Assembly: GCA_023014335.1 (NCBI GenBank)
Contig: JAECYW010000004.1
Location: 3,286,001 to 3,350,000 of the forward strand
DNA length: 64,000 nucleotides
DNA from: Galerina marginata
Taxonomy: Eukaryota > Basidiomycota > Agaricomycetes > Agaricales > Galerinaceae
Direction: 5' to 3'
The notes beneath the pieces were generated by a model, which ran no database searches, was not told where the DNA came from, and worked only from the letters and a program-made list of their open reading frames with translations. Below are positions 41,231 to 53,161 of this stretch, in pieces (the stretch's first letter is position 1; each line of letters starts with the position of its first letter). The translations under genes and the position numbers were made by a program.

Positions 41231-44200
41231 ATGGAGCACGACGACGAGGCACACGACTCGGACTCGCTCTTCGGGTCGCCTCCGCCGTCTCCCAGACCCA
41301 CAGGTAGGCAGGCGCTGCCCGCCCCGGCACCGCCCAGCGTAGCCGTAGGCGCAGGCGTAGGCTTGAGTTCCAGCAGCAGCAGCAGCGGGCGTAGATCGAG
41401 CCCATCTACGGCCCCTCCTGCAGCACAAAAACAAAACGTGGGGACCATTGCACTTCCTGGTTCCCATCCTGATTCTGAACTACCCATCAATCCATTAGCC
41501 TTGTCGTTGAACCTTGGTATCGTTCATCGGCCTCCGGCCCAGCTCTCAACAGCTGCAAACGTAAATGCAAACGCAAATACACATGCGGGTAATGGTAATA
41601 ACCCAGGGCAAAGAAACGTGGTCGGAGCAAGTACGACCACACAACCACGCGCCGCTTCCCCAAGCAGCTCAAGAAAGAAAACATCTCAAGGCCCCAAGCC
41701 AAAACCCAAACTGAAGAAACGCACCCGCCCCTCCCGCTCCACCAGCGCCTCAAGCACCCCCCAACCCGCCGGCCCCGAATTCGCCCTCCCAGACCCCTCC
41801 GCGCCGCCTCCCCCCAACTTCCTGCGCAACCAAGAAAACCTCCTCGGGCGCGCCGGGCGTGTTGCCGGCGTCAAACCCGCCTCCCTGACCCACACCGCTC
41901 AATCTCAATCTCAATCTCAATTCCAACCCCGAAAGCGCGCCCGCGGCTCAACGCCCACGAACCCCATCCTCATCGACGACGAAGACCAAGACGACACCCA
42001 AACCCCACGCCTCTCCATCTCGCGGGGCGCACAAGGACAAGGACAGGGACAGGGAGGGCCTTCGTCCATCGACCCTGCGCTCCTCACTGCGCCGACGAAT
42101 CAGGAGATCATGGCTGTCCTCGTGGGGCAGAAGGATATCTTCGCTATTCTTGGGGGCATATTGAAGCTCGCTATGGGGAACGCTGCTGCTTCTCCTGCTC
42201 CTGCTACTACTGTCGGACCTGGCCCGGCCCTGGCACCAGGCGCGCGGAAGGCTGGAGGGTCGGCGTTCCAGCGCGGGGCGTCTCAGCAGCCTACTGCGCC
42301 GAAGACAAAGACGAAAACGAAGAGCCGGGGTTCCGCCCCTCCTCCTCCTCCTCCTCCTCCTCCTGCTCCTCAAGCCGCCTCTGCCTCTGCCTCTGCCTCT
42401 CCTCCCGCCCCAACCCAAACCCAAACCCAACCATACATAATCCCCCCCCTCAAAAAACGCAAGCTCAACCGCGTCCCCGCCGGCGCCTCCGACTGGGACG
42501 TGCCGTACCCCTTCCCAGAAGGACAAGGGCCGGCGCAGTACGGCGAGACGTGGGAGAGGGAGCGGGGGAAGCAGCTTGTTGGACAGCTTGTGGGACTTAT
42601 TAAGGGCGCGGCGAGGAAGGCTGCTGTTAGGAAGTATTTGGCTGGGAGGGAGAGGGAGAGGGAGAAGGGGGGCGGGGGTGGGGGTGGAAACAAGGGGGAT
42701 GGAAAGGGGAAGGGAAATGAGGGAGACTCGAATGTGAATGGGTATTATAGACCTGAGACGGCGATGCAGCCTCAGCCTCAGCCGCTGGACCCGCATATGA
42801 TGAGCCAGGAGTGGAACCCTGCTTGGGTGCAAAGCGACGGACAGGTGTATGACGTCTTGCAGGACGCGAGCAACGCGTCGTGGGTATTGGGAACTGGTCC
42901 GGCACAAGGTGCCGCCGCCCAAAACCAAAGCGTTGGAACCGACAGCACGCTGCAGACGTTCGAGCAGCTCTTGGGGTCGTATGCTGCGTCTACGTCTACG
43001 TCTACGCAGGCTCCAGCGCAGGCTCAAGCTCAAGCTCAAGGACAGGCTTTCGATTTGGGTTCTGGGGCGCCTTCAGGTTCGGGGGCTACAATCTCCTCGT
43101 CCTCGTTTCCAGCTCCATCCCAAACCCAAACCCAAACCCAAGCACAAACCCAAACCCAAGCACAAACCCAAGCACAAGCAGGCGCACCAGCACCAGGATT
43201 CGACCAAACATCCCTCGACTCATGGATGTCCTTCTTCGCGGACAACTTTCCGTCCTCTTTCGATCCTTCGTCGATGGATTTCTGCGGTACGCCTACGCCT
43301 ACGCCGACGACGGGAACGTCGCACTGCTCGACGCCTGGGGCTGGGGCTGGGGTTGGGGGTGATGTGGACATGGATGTGGACATGGGCGGGTTTGGGTTTA
43401 TGGGCGTGGGCGTGGACGGGCTTGGGCTCGCTTCTGGTGTTGATGGGAATGGGTCGGCGTCGGCGCAGGGGCAGGTTGAGGCGTCGTCGTCGTCGTCTGC
43501 GTCGGGTGCGGGTGCGGGTGCGGGTGCGGGTGCGGGTGCGGGTGCGGGGTTGTACACTGAGGATCTCTCAGCGATGCTTTTTTCGATCTTGAATCAGCAT
43601 CAAACTCAAACTCAAACGCAAACTCAAACGCTGGGGCAGGGTCAGGTGCAGAACTCCTCTACCGACATGCCGATGGATCTTACCAGCTTCAACCCCACTG
43701 CTAATCTTGCCTTCCCGGTATCGTCGTCGTCGTCCTCCGCGATTGGGGACGACGTGATCGATCCGAGTCTTTTGGCGCTCTCCACTCCTGGCCTTGGCCC
43801 TCCTCCTTCCGCGTCAAGACCGGCAGACCTCAACCTCAACCTCAACTGGGGCAGCCTCCTCGTCACGGGTGCGGGCTTTCCTGGTATGGACCAAAGTTCG
43901 AGTTCGGGTCTATCCCTTAACGCTATTTCTACCCAACAACAACAACTATCGCCCTCGCCCATCCCGTCGTCGAGCTCTCTGAGCGGGAGCGGGACGAGTG
44001 CGAGTGCGAGTGCGAGTGGGACCGACTTCGACCCGGCGACGCCTGCGTCTGCGTCTGCGTCGGCGGGGTGGGATCTGGCGTTGCCGGGGGTTTATGTGGA
44101 TGTGGACGCGCTCGTGGCGGAGGGAGGGATTGGCGGCAGGGGTGCGGGTGGTAATGGCAATGGCTATGGGGGCGGGGGCGGTGTGGTTGGCGGTGATGAA

Positions 44201-44839
44201 GACGAAGGTATGTGGCACAGCTCGGTGTGGGATTTATATCCGGAGATTGAGATGGCTTTTCAAGGTCAAGGTCATGGCCAAGATCGAGGAGGCTGGGGTG
44301 CGGGATATTCGAAGGGAGCGTCTGTTAGTGTGGATGTGGATGCGGATGCGGATGAAGGCGATTTCGGGCTGCTGCCCGAGGTGTTTGAGAAGCTGGATAA
44401 AGGGAAGGGAAGGGCTGTTGATCCGCCTTCGCCTCAGCCTGTGGTGTGGACGACACCGAGTCAGGTATCAGCTTCAACTAGCGCTACGCCGATACAAAGA
44501 CCCTCACTCCTCGTCCCCCCTCTTGCTCGTATAACTTCAAGCCAGAGCACAAATATCCACTCCTCCTCCTCCTTCTCCTCGGCCGCAGCAGCCTCAGCAC
44601 TAGCAGCCCGCGCCGCGCGCAAGCAGCGCAAAGACGAGATTATGCAGCGGGCGAGGGAGAAGCGGGCGAGGGTGCAGGCTGAGCTTGATGAGGTCAAGAT
44701 GCGGCTTTGGGCGACGACGGTTGAGCAGGCTGGGTTGGTTAGGTTGAGGAGGGAGATTGAGGAGGAGGAGAGGCGGGTTGCGTTGGCTGTGGGTGTGGGT
44801 ACGGGTGGGGATGGGGAGGGGGAGGGGGAGGGCAGTTAA
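41231..44839 (+). CDS. 1202-aa intrinsically disordered, low-complexity protein
   Basis: An intronless frame begins at ATG 41231 (MEHDDEAHDSDSLFGSPPPS). Almost the whole chain is low complexity: Ser/Asn/Ala/Pro-rich start, Lys/Arg clusters (KPKPKLKKRTRPSRS; KPRKRARGS-like), poly-Pro, QTQTQ and QAQAQ tracts (around residues 635-680), GAGAGAG repeats, Asp/Gly-rich parts and Ser runs. The C-terminus (about residues 1110-1180) is different: a charged helix AARKQRKDEIMQRAREKRAR followed by a heptad-like segment to about IEEEERRVALAVG, resembling a basic region plus coiled coil. A nuclear regulator is a reasonable guess, not shown. Codon-level tandem repeats keep several other frames open, but only this one has a sensible start, acidic N-terminus and terminal coiled coil. 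Confidence 0.7.
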   Translation: MEHDDEAHDSDSLFGSPPPSPRPTGRQALPAPAPPSVAVGAGVGLSSSSSSSGRRSSPSTAPPAAQKQNVGTIALPGSHPDSELPINPLALSLNLGIVHRPPAQLSTAANVNANANTHAGNGNNPGQRNVVGASTTTQPRAASPSSSRKKTSQGPKPKPKLKKRTRPSRSTSASSTPQPAGPEFALPDPSAPPPPNFLRNQENLLGRAGRVAGVKPASLTHTAQSQSQSQFQPRKRARGSTPTNPILIDDEDQDDTQTPRLSISRGAQGQGQGQGGPSSIDPALLTAPTNQEIMAVLVGQKDIFAILGGILKLAMGNAAASPAPATTVGPGPALAPGARKAGGSAFQRGASQQPTAPKTKTKTKSRGSAPPPPPPPPPAPQAASASASASPPAPTQTQTQPYIIPPLKKRKLNRVPAGASDWDVPYPFPEGQGPAQYGETWERERGKQLVGQLVGLIKGAARKAAVRKYLAGREREREKGGGGGGGNKGDGKGKGNEGDSNVNGYYRPETAMQPQPQPLDPHMMSQEWNPAWVQSDGQVYDVLQDASNASWVLGTGPAQGAAAQNQSVGTDSTLQTFEQLLGSYAASTSTSTQAPAQAQAQAQGQAFDLGSGAPSGSGATISSSSFPAPSQTQTQTQAQTQTQAQTQAQAGAPAPGFDQTSLDSWMSFFADNFPSSFDPSSMDFCGTPTPTPTTGTSHCSTPGAGAGVGGDVDMDVDMGGFGFMGVGVDGLGLASGVDGNGSASAQGQVEASSSSSASGAGAGAGAGAGAGAGLYTEDLSAMLFSILNQHQTQTQTQTQTLGQGQVQNSSTDMPMDLTSFNPTANLAFPVSSSSSSAIGDDVIDPSLLALSTPGLGPPPSASRPADLNLNLNWGSLLVTGAGFPGMDQSSSSGLSLNAISTQQQQLSPSPIPSSSSLSGSGTSASASASGTDFDPATPASASASAGWDLALPGVYVDVDALVAEGGIGGRGAGGNGNGYGGGGGVVGGDEDEGMWHSSVWDLYPEIEMAFQGQGHGQDRGGWGAGYSKGASVSVDVDADADEGDFGLLPEVFEKLDKGKGRAVDPPSPQPVVWTTPSQVSASTSATPIQRPSLLVPPLARITSSQSTNIHSSSSFSSAAAASALAARAARKQRKDEIMQRAREKRARVQAELDEVKMRLWATTVEQAGLVRLRREIEEEERRVALAVGVGTGGDGEGEGEGS

Positions 44840-45093
44840 CGTGATGGCGCAAAGAAAAAGAACAATTTACTTGGTAGGGTAGACTATGAAATTGTTGATA
44901 GTAATTTCTAATATGCTCGTAGCAGGTGCTTTGGATTTTACCTTGTTGGATGTCCTCAACAACTTGCTGTTTACATGTTCTTCCTATAATTACGTCCAGA
45001 GGTCAATGATAATTCTGTCACGCAGGGCCACAACATCCATACTCCGCCGGAAATGTCAAAAATCAGCGGTCTCTTCCTGTTTTTTCCCCCAAC

Positions 45094-46284
45094 ATGCAAC
45101 AGACGTCTACTCTCGTGGAGACCATCGATGTCATCGAGAGGTACATCACCTCTGGCCCAATTGACGATGACTCGGAGTCGTTGGAGTTACATGTGGCAGC
45201 CTCGGCATTTGCAGAATTGGTAGCTCTGATTGACGAAGGGCAGTTGAAAGGGTGGGAGGGAATACGGTAGTTCACTATTTTATCTAATCGTCGTACTCCT
45301 GATTTGATGTGTGTATCAGACTCGATTATGAAGGCGCTACGGAGACCTTGATCCTCAAACGACGTCACAATATCCTACAGGCTCTGTTGACTGAAATGGC
45401 CGATAATCATCAGCTTCCTAACATTTCGTTGGGTGACGATGACCGGCGGCCTAACAAGATCAGGCAAGGTGGAGCGGCGGAAATCATGCTGGATGGCGGG
45501 AGGAGCAGAAAGGCGCCGAATGAAGCGCTCTACGACTGTGTTTTCGACCAGACCCATAAGCTCGCATCCTGCCCAACTGTTGTTTTTGAGATTGCTTTCG
45601 CCGGGTCCACCTCTAAACCTAAACTTGGCCACGATGCATGTCGTTACCTCGGTGGATCCATCGCTGCGATACAGCTTGTAGTGACTTTTGAGGTCGTCTT
45701 TTATGAGTCCTCTGCTCCCAATGGGTATGACGGGGTGTACAAGCATTGTACCCTCCGCACAATCACTTCCGATATGTGGGGGATCTCTGCGGTTGAGATT
45801 GGTACAGAGGAAGCAGGGCTTTGTGATACAGTGATCCCTGCTGATACCGACGACCCGCACACTTCGTACCACTACATAGTGGACGCACCAACAACTGGTC
45901 AACGAAACCTCCTGGCTGTCGAGAGGGCAAAAAGGCATATGGTATGTTCTGGTGTTGGCCTTAAACTGTTACAGTGGGCCTAATAACTCTTAGATCCTCG
46001 AGGATGGCAATATTTTCGAAGGCAGTGTAGAAATCGAATTTCATCACCTGTTTCGCGATATCCCGGATGGAAGGACATACGACGACATTGCCATCGAACT
46101 TTCTTACGCGGACATTCATGCCATGTTCGAGAAGAACCTGGAAAGCGATAATAAAATACGCAAGGAAACAAGTATAAGCCAAAGTCAGTCCGTTGCTGCA
46201 ATTGCGGAGAGAAGGTCAGATTTGTTCGATAATATGAACAGGGTAACCAAGCGTATAGAGGCAAAGCGTTGGGCGAGACAGTGA
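45094..46284 (+). CDS. hypothetical protein, possibly PD-(D/E)xK-like fold
   Basis: Exons 45094-45266, 45320-45941 and 45994-46284 join in frame to 361 aa; introns are 53 and 52 bp. The N-terminal part is helical (TLVETIDVIERYITSGPIDD). The middle contains a mushroom-type block LASCPTVVFEIAFAGSTSKP followed by DACRYLGGSIAAIQLVVTFE, an E-x-[AS] strand followed by a helix and a hydrophobic strand. I recall similar blocks in agaricomycete proteins thought to have a restriction-endonuclease-like fold; this is a weak guess. The C-terminus is charged (AAIAERRSDLFDNMNRVTKR). No signal peptide or membrane segment. Function unknown. Confidence 0.65.
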
Positions 46285-47672
46285 TAGATTACATTGCTCG
46301 AACAATTGTGAGTTGACGGACAATTGACGGAACCGTTTGGCTAGTGAACTGGTTTAGCGCCCAGTCATGATCTCTCGCTCATGTAGATTTATTGGGTTTA
46401 TTCCGATAAAATTCGAGTAGGTGTACAGACACTAGATACATAAAATGAATGGCTCCTTCCTATTTCTCTGCGATCTACAGGAAATTTGGGAACTGCAGCC
46501 TATTCAGTAACGGTGTTGTCTTGCAGCAAATAAACACCGTCGACGCAGTCCGCCGACGCCCTCTCCGGTGTTTTCCAAAGTTGTCTCGTGAGCATATGAT
46601 TCGACGTAATGGTAGAATGAAGGAATACTGGCATCAATTGAAACGGAATCGGCGACCAGGGCTTTCTCGCTACATACGTCCTTTTTATGCAATTTTTATG
46701 AGGAGACTTCCACTTTCGATGTGGCAAGTTTGGTGTCCCGTTTCCCGCTGTCACCTGACCTGAGTCCATTTTAAGAATTATGTAGTGTTTCGGCGGAAAC
46801 TCAAAAGTGCTCAGTCGGTTCATGTCGTTCCTTCTCCAAAAACCAACCAATCACACCTGAACGTGATACTCTGTTTGGCGATACATCCATACGTCCACCT
46901 GGGCACGAATGCCTTCGCGTTTACTGTAGGCCAGGTACTTGTCCTGTTTCCTTCAGGCTTTTTTTCCGACATTTATACTGTCGGGATCAGATCGAGGCGG
47001 CAAACTCGTGTTTTCGAACCCTTCTAGGACTGTCTCTCGGGATTTTATTTTGGCTATTTTGTCTTTCAATCAACTGGGCTATCTCTTCTGAACATGTTGC
47101 ACTATGTCTGGAGTAAAAACTGGCAGAATTGCAAGGCCATGATTTTCACAACAAGAATGCGGACTCGGAGCCCAGCCTTTCTTTGATGTCATTGATACGC
47201 GCCTTCGAGAAACTGGACGGATCTAACCCTGTCAACCACGTAAAGACCCGATTAATTTTTCTCTCGTCTGGAGCCTTGACTTGGGGAAACGTGTCTCCAC
47301 CATCGTTGTGCCATCACTTTACAGATGCGTCAATTTCTTGGAATAAACCATTGGCAAATAATCTTTCAAGACGAAACAATAGTCTGAGCACCACCCTCGC
47401 ACCTTTAGATGTGAACCCGCACCAAACGGTTTCTCGTATCTTGAATGTGACTTTTCATTTTTCAAACTCGTGGCATTACTACTAGATTGGTGTCAAAGCT
47501 GTCATCCCATATCGGCAAGTGAACTGAAGCGTCTCTTGTGGTTTAGATCGGCAAAAACGTGGCGTCATGGGACTGCTGATTATCTGGGCCTGCTCTTTTA
47601 TCCCTATTAAAGAGTAGTTTGAAAGGTGAAGAATTTTCCTGCCCCACTTTCCTACCACGCTATTCGTTCTCA
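46285..47672. other. intergenic; right part is the upstream arm of a segmental duplication
   Basis: No spliceable gene seen in 46285-47050. From about 47070 onward the sequence aligns with 54305-54927 upstream of the second P450 (shared GAACATGTT, GGTTTTCACAACAAGAAT-type blocks, and CACCATCATTGCGCCATCAC-like blocks). Confidence 0.5.
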
Positions 47673-50248
47673 ATGATTTTGCTACTTTTCCAGTCATTCT
47701 TCCTTCTTGTGGTCCCATGGGTGTGCTGGCGTTTAGTTCGACTCCGCTTGTTCCCAACGGTGTTAGATAATATCCCCGGTCCAAGAGCCCAGTCGTGGAT
47801 AGCAGGTGAGACTCTACAATAGTAGGAGTTAAAAGTATACACGTCAATGATGTACTTTCGAACCAGGCTCTTTGAATGAATTAGTCAATACTCAGGCATG
47901 GGACTATCACCAAAAGGTCGCAGAAACCTGTACGTCATACCATAAGGCATAGGAATATCTTCACAGTTTGTTGTTAGATGGTGGTGTCACCCGAGTAAAA
48001 GGCGTTTTTGGGGTAAAATTCCTTTGATAAATAGAGATTCACTCTGAAGTTCTTTCCCATTACCCTAGGCCGACAGCATCTACGTGTTCGATCCAAAGGC
48101 GCTACATCATATCTTAATTAAGGTGAGCTATCGGTAATTAACATGTACTGAGCGAACAGAGTTAATGGGGGTATTTTTGTGTGAAGGACCAGCATGTCTA
48201 CGACGAAACTGAAGCATTTTACGCGTATGCACGACGTATCACTGATTGTTGGAAGAAATTTCAACTTCAATTAGGGCAACCAAAATCATCTTCGGCGAAG
48301 CCTTAACTAATGCACGCGGTAGGAAACGCGCAAAATATTTCTGACGAACAACCGTTGACCGAAGCAACAATCTTACAGGTGAAAGGCATCGCCAGCGCCG
48401 AAAGATGCTTAATCCTTTTTTTTCAGTTTCCCAATTACGGGAGATGGGTGAATTCCGGTTCAAATATGGAATTGCCGTGGATCTCACATAGGTATCAGAG
48501 CCAATATTCTACCTAATCGCGTACAAGGTAGGATAGTCATTTTTCTGAATGGCGTTGTTAAGATCTCTCAATCCTAGATTGTTAGGTTCAGCGCCTCTTT
48601 ATTGAGAAGGCTCAGCACGGACCACAGGAAGTTCGCCGCCTTTTTAAAACTGCCTTTACATCGTTTGGTAGTCTGACGGACCAAATAGATCGATATCATG
48701 AAATGGATGACACGTCTAGGCCTTGAGGTTATGGGGCAAGCTGGACTTGGCTATAGCTTCGACGAACTTACGGAGAATTCGGTTTTGCACGAGTATGCAC
48801 TCGCCGCTCAGAAGTTGGCGTACGCTTTGAACCTTTCGCTGAAAGCAACCGTTGTTAAATAAATTTATTCTAGAACGATGCAGTCATCAATCGTCGTGGC
48901 CGACACTCTGATCCCATTGATCACGAAAATAGGGACCCCGCGGTTTAGACGATTTGTGGTTGATCTTCTCCCTTTCAAACGCATCAGAGTTCTTCGGGAT
49001 ATTGTCGACACGTTACATAGGACATCTCTGGAAATTCTTAAATCCAAGCGACAAGCTATCCACGAAGGGGAAGGTGCTGTTAAAGCTCAGATTGGGGGAG
49101 GGAAGGATATCATGAGTGTCTTGAGTAAGAAAGTCCTGATTCCGTATTTTACCGTCTACTAACCATGCAATTTCAGTGAGGGATAACATGCAGGCCAGTG
49201 AAGATGAAAGATGGTCGGAAGAGGAACTTTTAGGCCAAATCACGTCCGGATTTACTTTTCTACGTATTGTAGCACTTACTTATGACTTCGGAACAGGTCG
49301 TTGACCTTTGCCGGAACTGACACGACATCAGCTGCACTCGCCCGAACGTTGCATTTACTTGCTCTGCATAAAGACGTTCAACAGAAAGCTCGTGAAGAAG
49401 TCAGGAAAGCTCGAAAAGAAAGCGGTGGTCAGGACATCAGCTACGACGTACTTGTTTCTCTCCCGTATTTGGACGCGATCTGCAAAGAAACTCTTCGGCT
49501 GTGCGTGCACTTAGCTCTAGCGAGTCATGCCCAAACTTACTGAATCTATCAGGCACCCTCCTGTCTCTACGCTCACGAGAGTGTATGTGGATTCTGGAAT
49601 ATCATACTTTGTTGATTTTACTCACTTTGCTTCTTACGTAGAACCCGACAAGACGTACTGTTGCCTGTCGGAACGCCTATCAAAGGTTTGCATGGCGAAA
49701 AGATCCAAGAAGTGCCTCTCCCAAAGGGTACTCTTATTATTATGTCTATTTTCAACGCAAATAGGACTCCCCAAATTTGGGGCCCAGACGCACAGGAGTG
49801 GAAGCCTGACAGATGGCTTAAACCTTTGCCCGATTCTGTGGTTAATGCGCACATCCCCGGGCTTTATTCGCACCTGTAAGGACGACCTTTTCTTTCATTG
49901 AAGTACTCCCCGCTGACCATACTCTAGGTTAACATTCCTCGCAGGCGGGCGGGCTTGCATGTAAGGAGCCTTTACCTGATTTCCTATTATGACGATCAAT
50001 GACATCCACTGCTTATAGCGGATTCAAGTTCGCCCAACTTGAGATGAGCAAGTCCCAGTGTTTTCGCGCAGGTTAACGTATCTCACACGGATTTCTCAGA
50101 GGTCGTCCTAGCACTGTTGCTTGAATCACTCGAATTTTCTGTTTCAGACAAGAAGATATTCTGGCAGATGAATGGAACTGTCACTCCGAATCTCCATCCC
50201 AACATCATTGGCCCAAGTCTCCCAATGGTGATCAGCTTGGCAAAGTGA
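47673..50248 (+). CDS. cytochrome P450 monooxygenase, copy A
   Basis: Eighteen exons splice without a stop to 545 aa: 47673-47805, 47867-47929, 47978-48012, 48069-48122, 48187-48224, 48275-48318, 48379-48447, 48499-48527, 48586-48630, 48689-48819, 48874-49124, 49177-49243, 49297-49500, 49553-49582, 49642-49875, 49928-49960, 50019-50047, 50100-50248. The N-terminal anchor (LLLFQSFFLLVVPWVCW) and Pro-Gly hinge (NIPGPRAQSW) indicate an ER enzyme. The chain has the C-helix HRQRRKMLNP, I-helix FAGTDTTS, ExxR in KETLRL, KPDRWL, and the heme loop FLAGGRACIG with the Cys ligand. All essential residues are present. Intron 17 is GC-AG (GCAAGT donor). Substrate unknown; such genes usually serve detoxification or secondary metabolism. 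Confidence 0.92.
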
Positions 50249-51007
50249 AGGTACCCAGTTTGCTTGCTTTTACATAGGTGCAATTTAGCCGGAGGCCTTG
50301 AACGTACTTGGAGGAAAGGTTTGGAGTATAGGTCGGTCGTTTGTTGAGTACGGTGATTTACTTTGTCAAATCCTTAACCTACTATAAGTAAGCAAATGCA
50401 ACCTCTAAGTATTAGATGAGTGGTAATACATCTCAAGTTCTCTCTTAAAATGGCCTCAATATGGGTGAACCTACCTTCCTGTCTGTACAACCGCGCAATC
50501 AGATCCAGCTCGGTAGTTTGAGGAAATCGCAGCGTCGACCGAAGTCAACTCGTGGATTTCAAAGTCAGAGTCGAGTCGACGAGCAGGCTCACTGTTTTGC
50601 TGGTGATTATGGACCAGGAAATACATACAGCGAGGGAGGAAAGGGTTTGGTTTATGGATGACAGTATGATAAGAAAGTATGACACAAAGTAAGGACGAAG
50701 ATCTCAATAGTTGGCATGCTTCAGTATAAGGATAGAGCCTGTGATGAACATTTTCTTATAGCGTATACCATGAACCAACCACAAATGTTAATTGATATGT
50801 CACACAAAGGAAAGTAAAGAATGTAGAGAGGTTCCAACATTGGAACAACCAGCCGAAAAGAGAGACAAGAAAAAGAGTGTCTACAAGTGAAAAGAATGTA
50901 CTGTTTACATAAACGAAACAGAACCGATAAAGAAAGTGGGTAAGGTGGGTAAGGTCACTAAATCACAACATTTATCCAGCCACTCAAGCAGGCAGTCACG
51001 GTGGCCA
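50249..51007. other. intergenic; nothing recognised beyond P450 3' homology
   Basis: Sequence up to about 50330 still matches the region after the second P450. The rest holds only short frames of no protein character. Confidence 0.35.
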
Positions 51008-53161
51008 TCATTGGTCGGCGGGTGAAATAAGTTGTCTAGGAAAAACCACAAGATCGTCCATGTCACCGTGTTCTTCTTTTACAATACTCACAGGCTTAGG
51101 CTGCCTGGTAGCTGATGTAAGTTGCTTCGGATCGGTAGGGTCAATTTGCCACCTGCCCTTCTTGCTCTTGAACATGGCCACAAGGAGAAGGACCAAGGAA
51201 GTTAGGTTGATAAGGGTCATAGGCAATAAATAGCCAATGAATGCGAAGTCGGCCGTCCAACCAAGGGCAATGTAAGTCACCCAGCCTTTCACCGCGGCGT
51301 TGCAAGACTCAGGCGGGGTGTTGACTGTATAGAGCAACCGAGTATACTCAACCTATTGCATTATGAAGAGGAATACGAGACGAATAGTTGAACAAGGACC
51401 TACCCCGTAGTCCAGGGTACCTTCTAGCATCGCTTGGTACAGCAACAAAGAATTGCTCTGCAGATCTCCTGCTCGGATACTGAAAAAGTTGTCTGCTAAG
51501 GACGTGACCGTTTCAGCTACGAGATTGACTTCCTGAGTTTGAGCGTCAGCTATCAGGGTCCCTAGTGCCCCTACGGCCTGATCGATGAACCCGGGGAACG
51601 TTGTCGAAGGAGAGGTTCTGTTGGTGGGAGAAGACCAGAAAGCACCAAAGTCCGAATTGTATCTTACTGCGAGTATAGCAGGTTTTATCAATGCGGTGCA
51701 GGTGATATTCCCTATCGACTTGGTATAATTTTGGAGTCCGCGCAGATAGAGTGAATAAGACGATGCCTCGGTTCGCGATTTGCATGCCCAAAACGTTAGA
51801 CTGTTATTAGAGCTGAGGGAAGTGAAAGTTGTCCCATTTGGCAAAACGTCATCCTGTCCGTCGCAGGTGCCATTAAACTGTACAGTGCCGACCGCAGTTT
51901 GATTTCCTGAGTAGACTTGGACAGGGGATTGTGTGTCATGAGTACAAGTGATGTTACTTTCGATGCCTTGTTGATGGAGAGTGTAGACGTAAGAAGGGAA
52001 GAAGGAAGTCGATTCCGAAATGTTTCGGAGGCTGGTGCTCAGGTTACTCAACAGAGTTGAGTTGAGGGTATTGAAGGTCCGAACGCCATCGGGACCGATG
52101 GGCAATGCACCTCGGAGAGGTTGTAGAACTCGCAGACCACCTTTAGCACCGAGCCCACTGAAAGTAATAACTTCGGATACATTTGAAAGCGCAAGAGCCT
52201 AGAGATAGGTTGGCAGAGAACGTCAGTGGGATTTAAGTCATGGAAATATCAATTGACAACTAACATTGAGACGACCAGATTGCAGGATATCCGTCATTGC
52301 ACTATCCCTACAGGTGTTGTAGTTTAGACCTTGGTTACCGTACATCTAATATTTATATGGATTATGTCAGTGGGACAGATATTTTAAAGTAGTTTGGGCA
52401 CATGCCCCTCACCTTCCACTGGCAGGTGTTTGTTATCGGCATCGGCATCGTTTGAGCGTTGAGCCAGTCCAAACAGGCTGAGCTAGCGTTTGGTGAGAAG
52501 TTAAGCTCGGTACCATTGAGAGGTGCCTGCAGTTCAATTGGGAATGGGGTTAGAATAGTCGTGACACCAGATGTTATGAAGGTGAAACATAATATGCAGA
52601 GCAGGACCAACGCAGGACGCGTCCACCTTTTTCGGGCGAGCATGTATTTCAACTCCTCCCAGCCCCATGGGAAATGGCGATTCCGAAAGGCTGAAATAAG
52701 GGAAAGGTGATAGAATGAAACTTTATCCCTGGGGGCCATCCACGTTTGAGAATGGCGAAGGATGCTTGTCGAAAAGAGGGATCCCATAATTAGGTTGGAA
52801 ATGACGGCGATCAGTGTGATGCAGAAGTTGATATTCCTGGGGTTGTTCTTGACGATGTCGGCAAAATGGCCACTTAGCTCTATGTTACCACGAGCAAGAA
52901 GCACCCCGAAGAATGCCCAGGGCCAACACAGCATGATAAAGATGATAAAGAGCAAAAGAATGTCGATCATGCCGACGTGGTAGGCCAACCCGGTAGCTGG
53001 AGCAGATGACGAGTATGAGCTTGGGCTTACGCACTGAAGAAATAACCTGGGTTGGTCGAAAATGACTGACCGGGAGCAATGGACAGAGCTGTAGTACCAT
53101 GTTCTTTGTCCGACTGGTCAAGATGGTGCCCAGGGAGTGGGGAGAGTGTGATTGCGCTCAT
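51008..53161 (-). CDS. polytopic membrane glycoprotein of unknown function
   Basis: Five exons on the minus strand: 53047-53161, 52413-52996, 52265-52345, 51404-52198, 51008-51352, giving 639 aa. A short cytosolic N-terminus is followed by spans at about residues 50-72 (IDILLLFIIFIMLCWPWAFF), 95-117 (INFCITLIAVISNLIMGSLF) and 160-180 (ALVLLCILCFTFITSGVTTI). A long luminal/extracellular domain of some 350 residues follows, with many NxS/T sites and Cys. One C-terminal span (IGYLLPMTLINLTSLVLLLV) precedes a short charged tail. The arrangement is seen in basidiomycete-specific membrane proteins; no transporter or receptor motif is recognised. It lies between the two P450 copies on the opposite strand and is not duplicated itself. 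Confidence 0.78.

Noticed and set aside
41948..43039. 363-aa minus-strand frame
   Set aside because: Arg/Leu/Ser-rich text that mirrors the codon repeats of the plus-strand low-complexity gene; no start context or domain.
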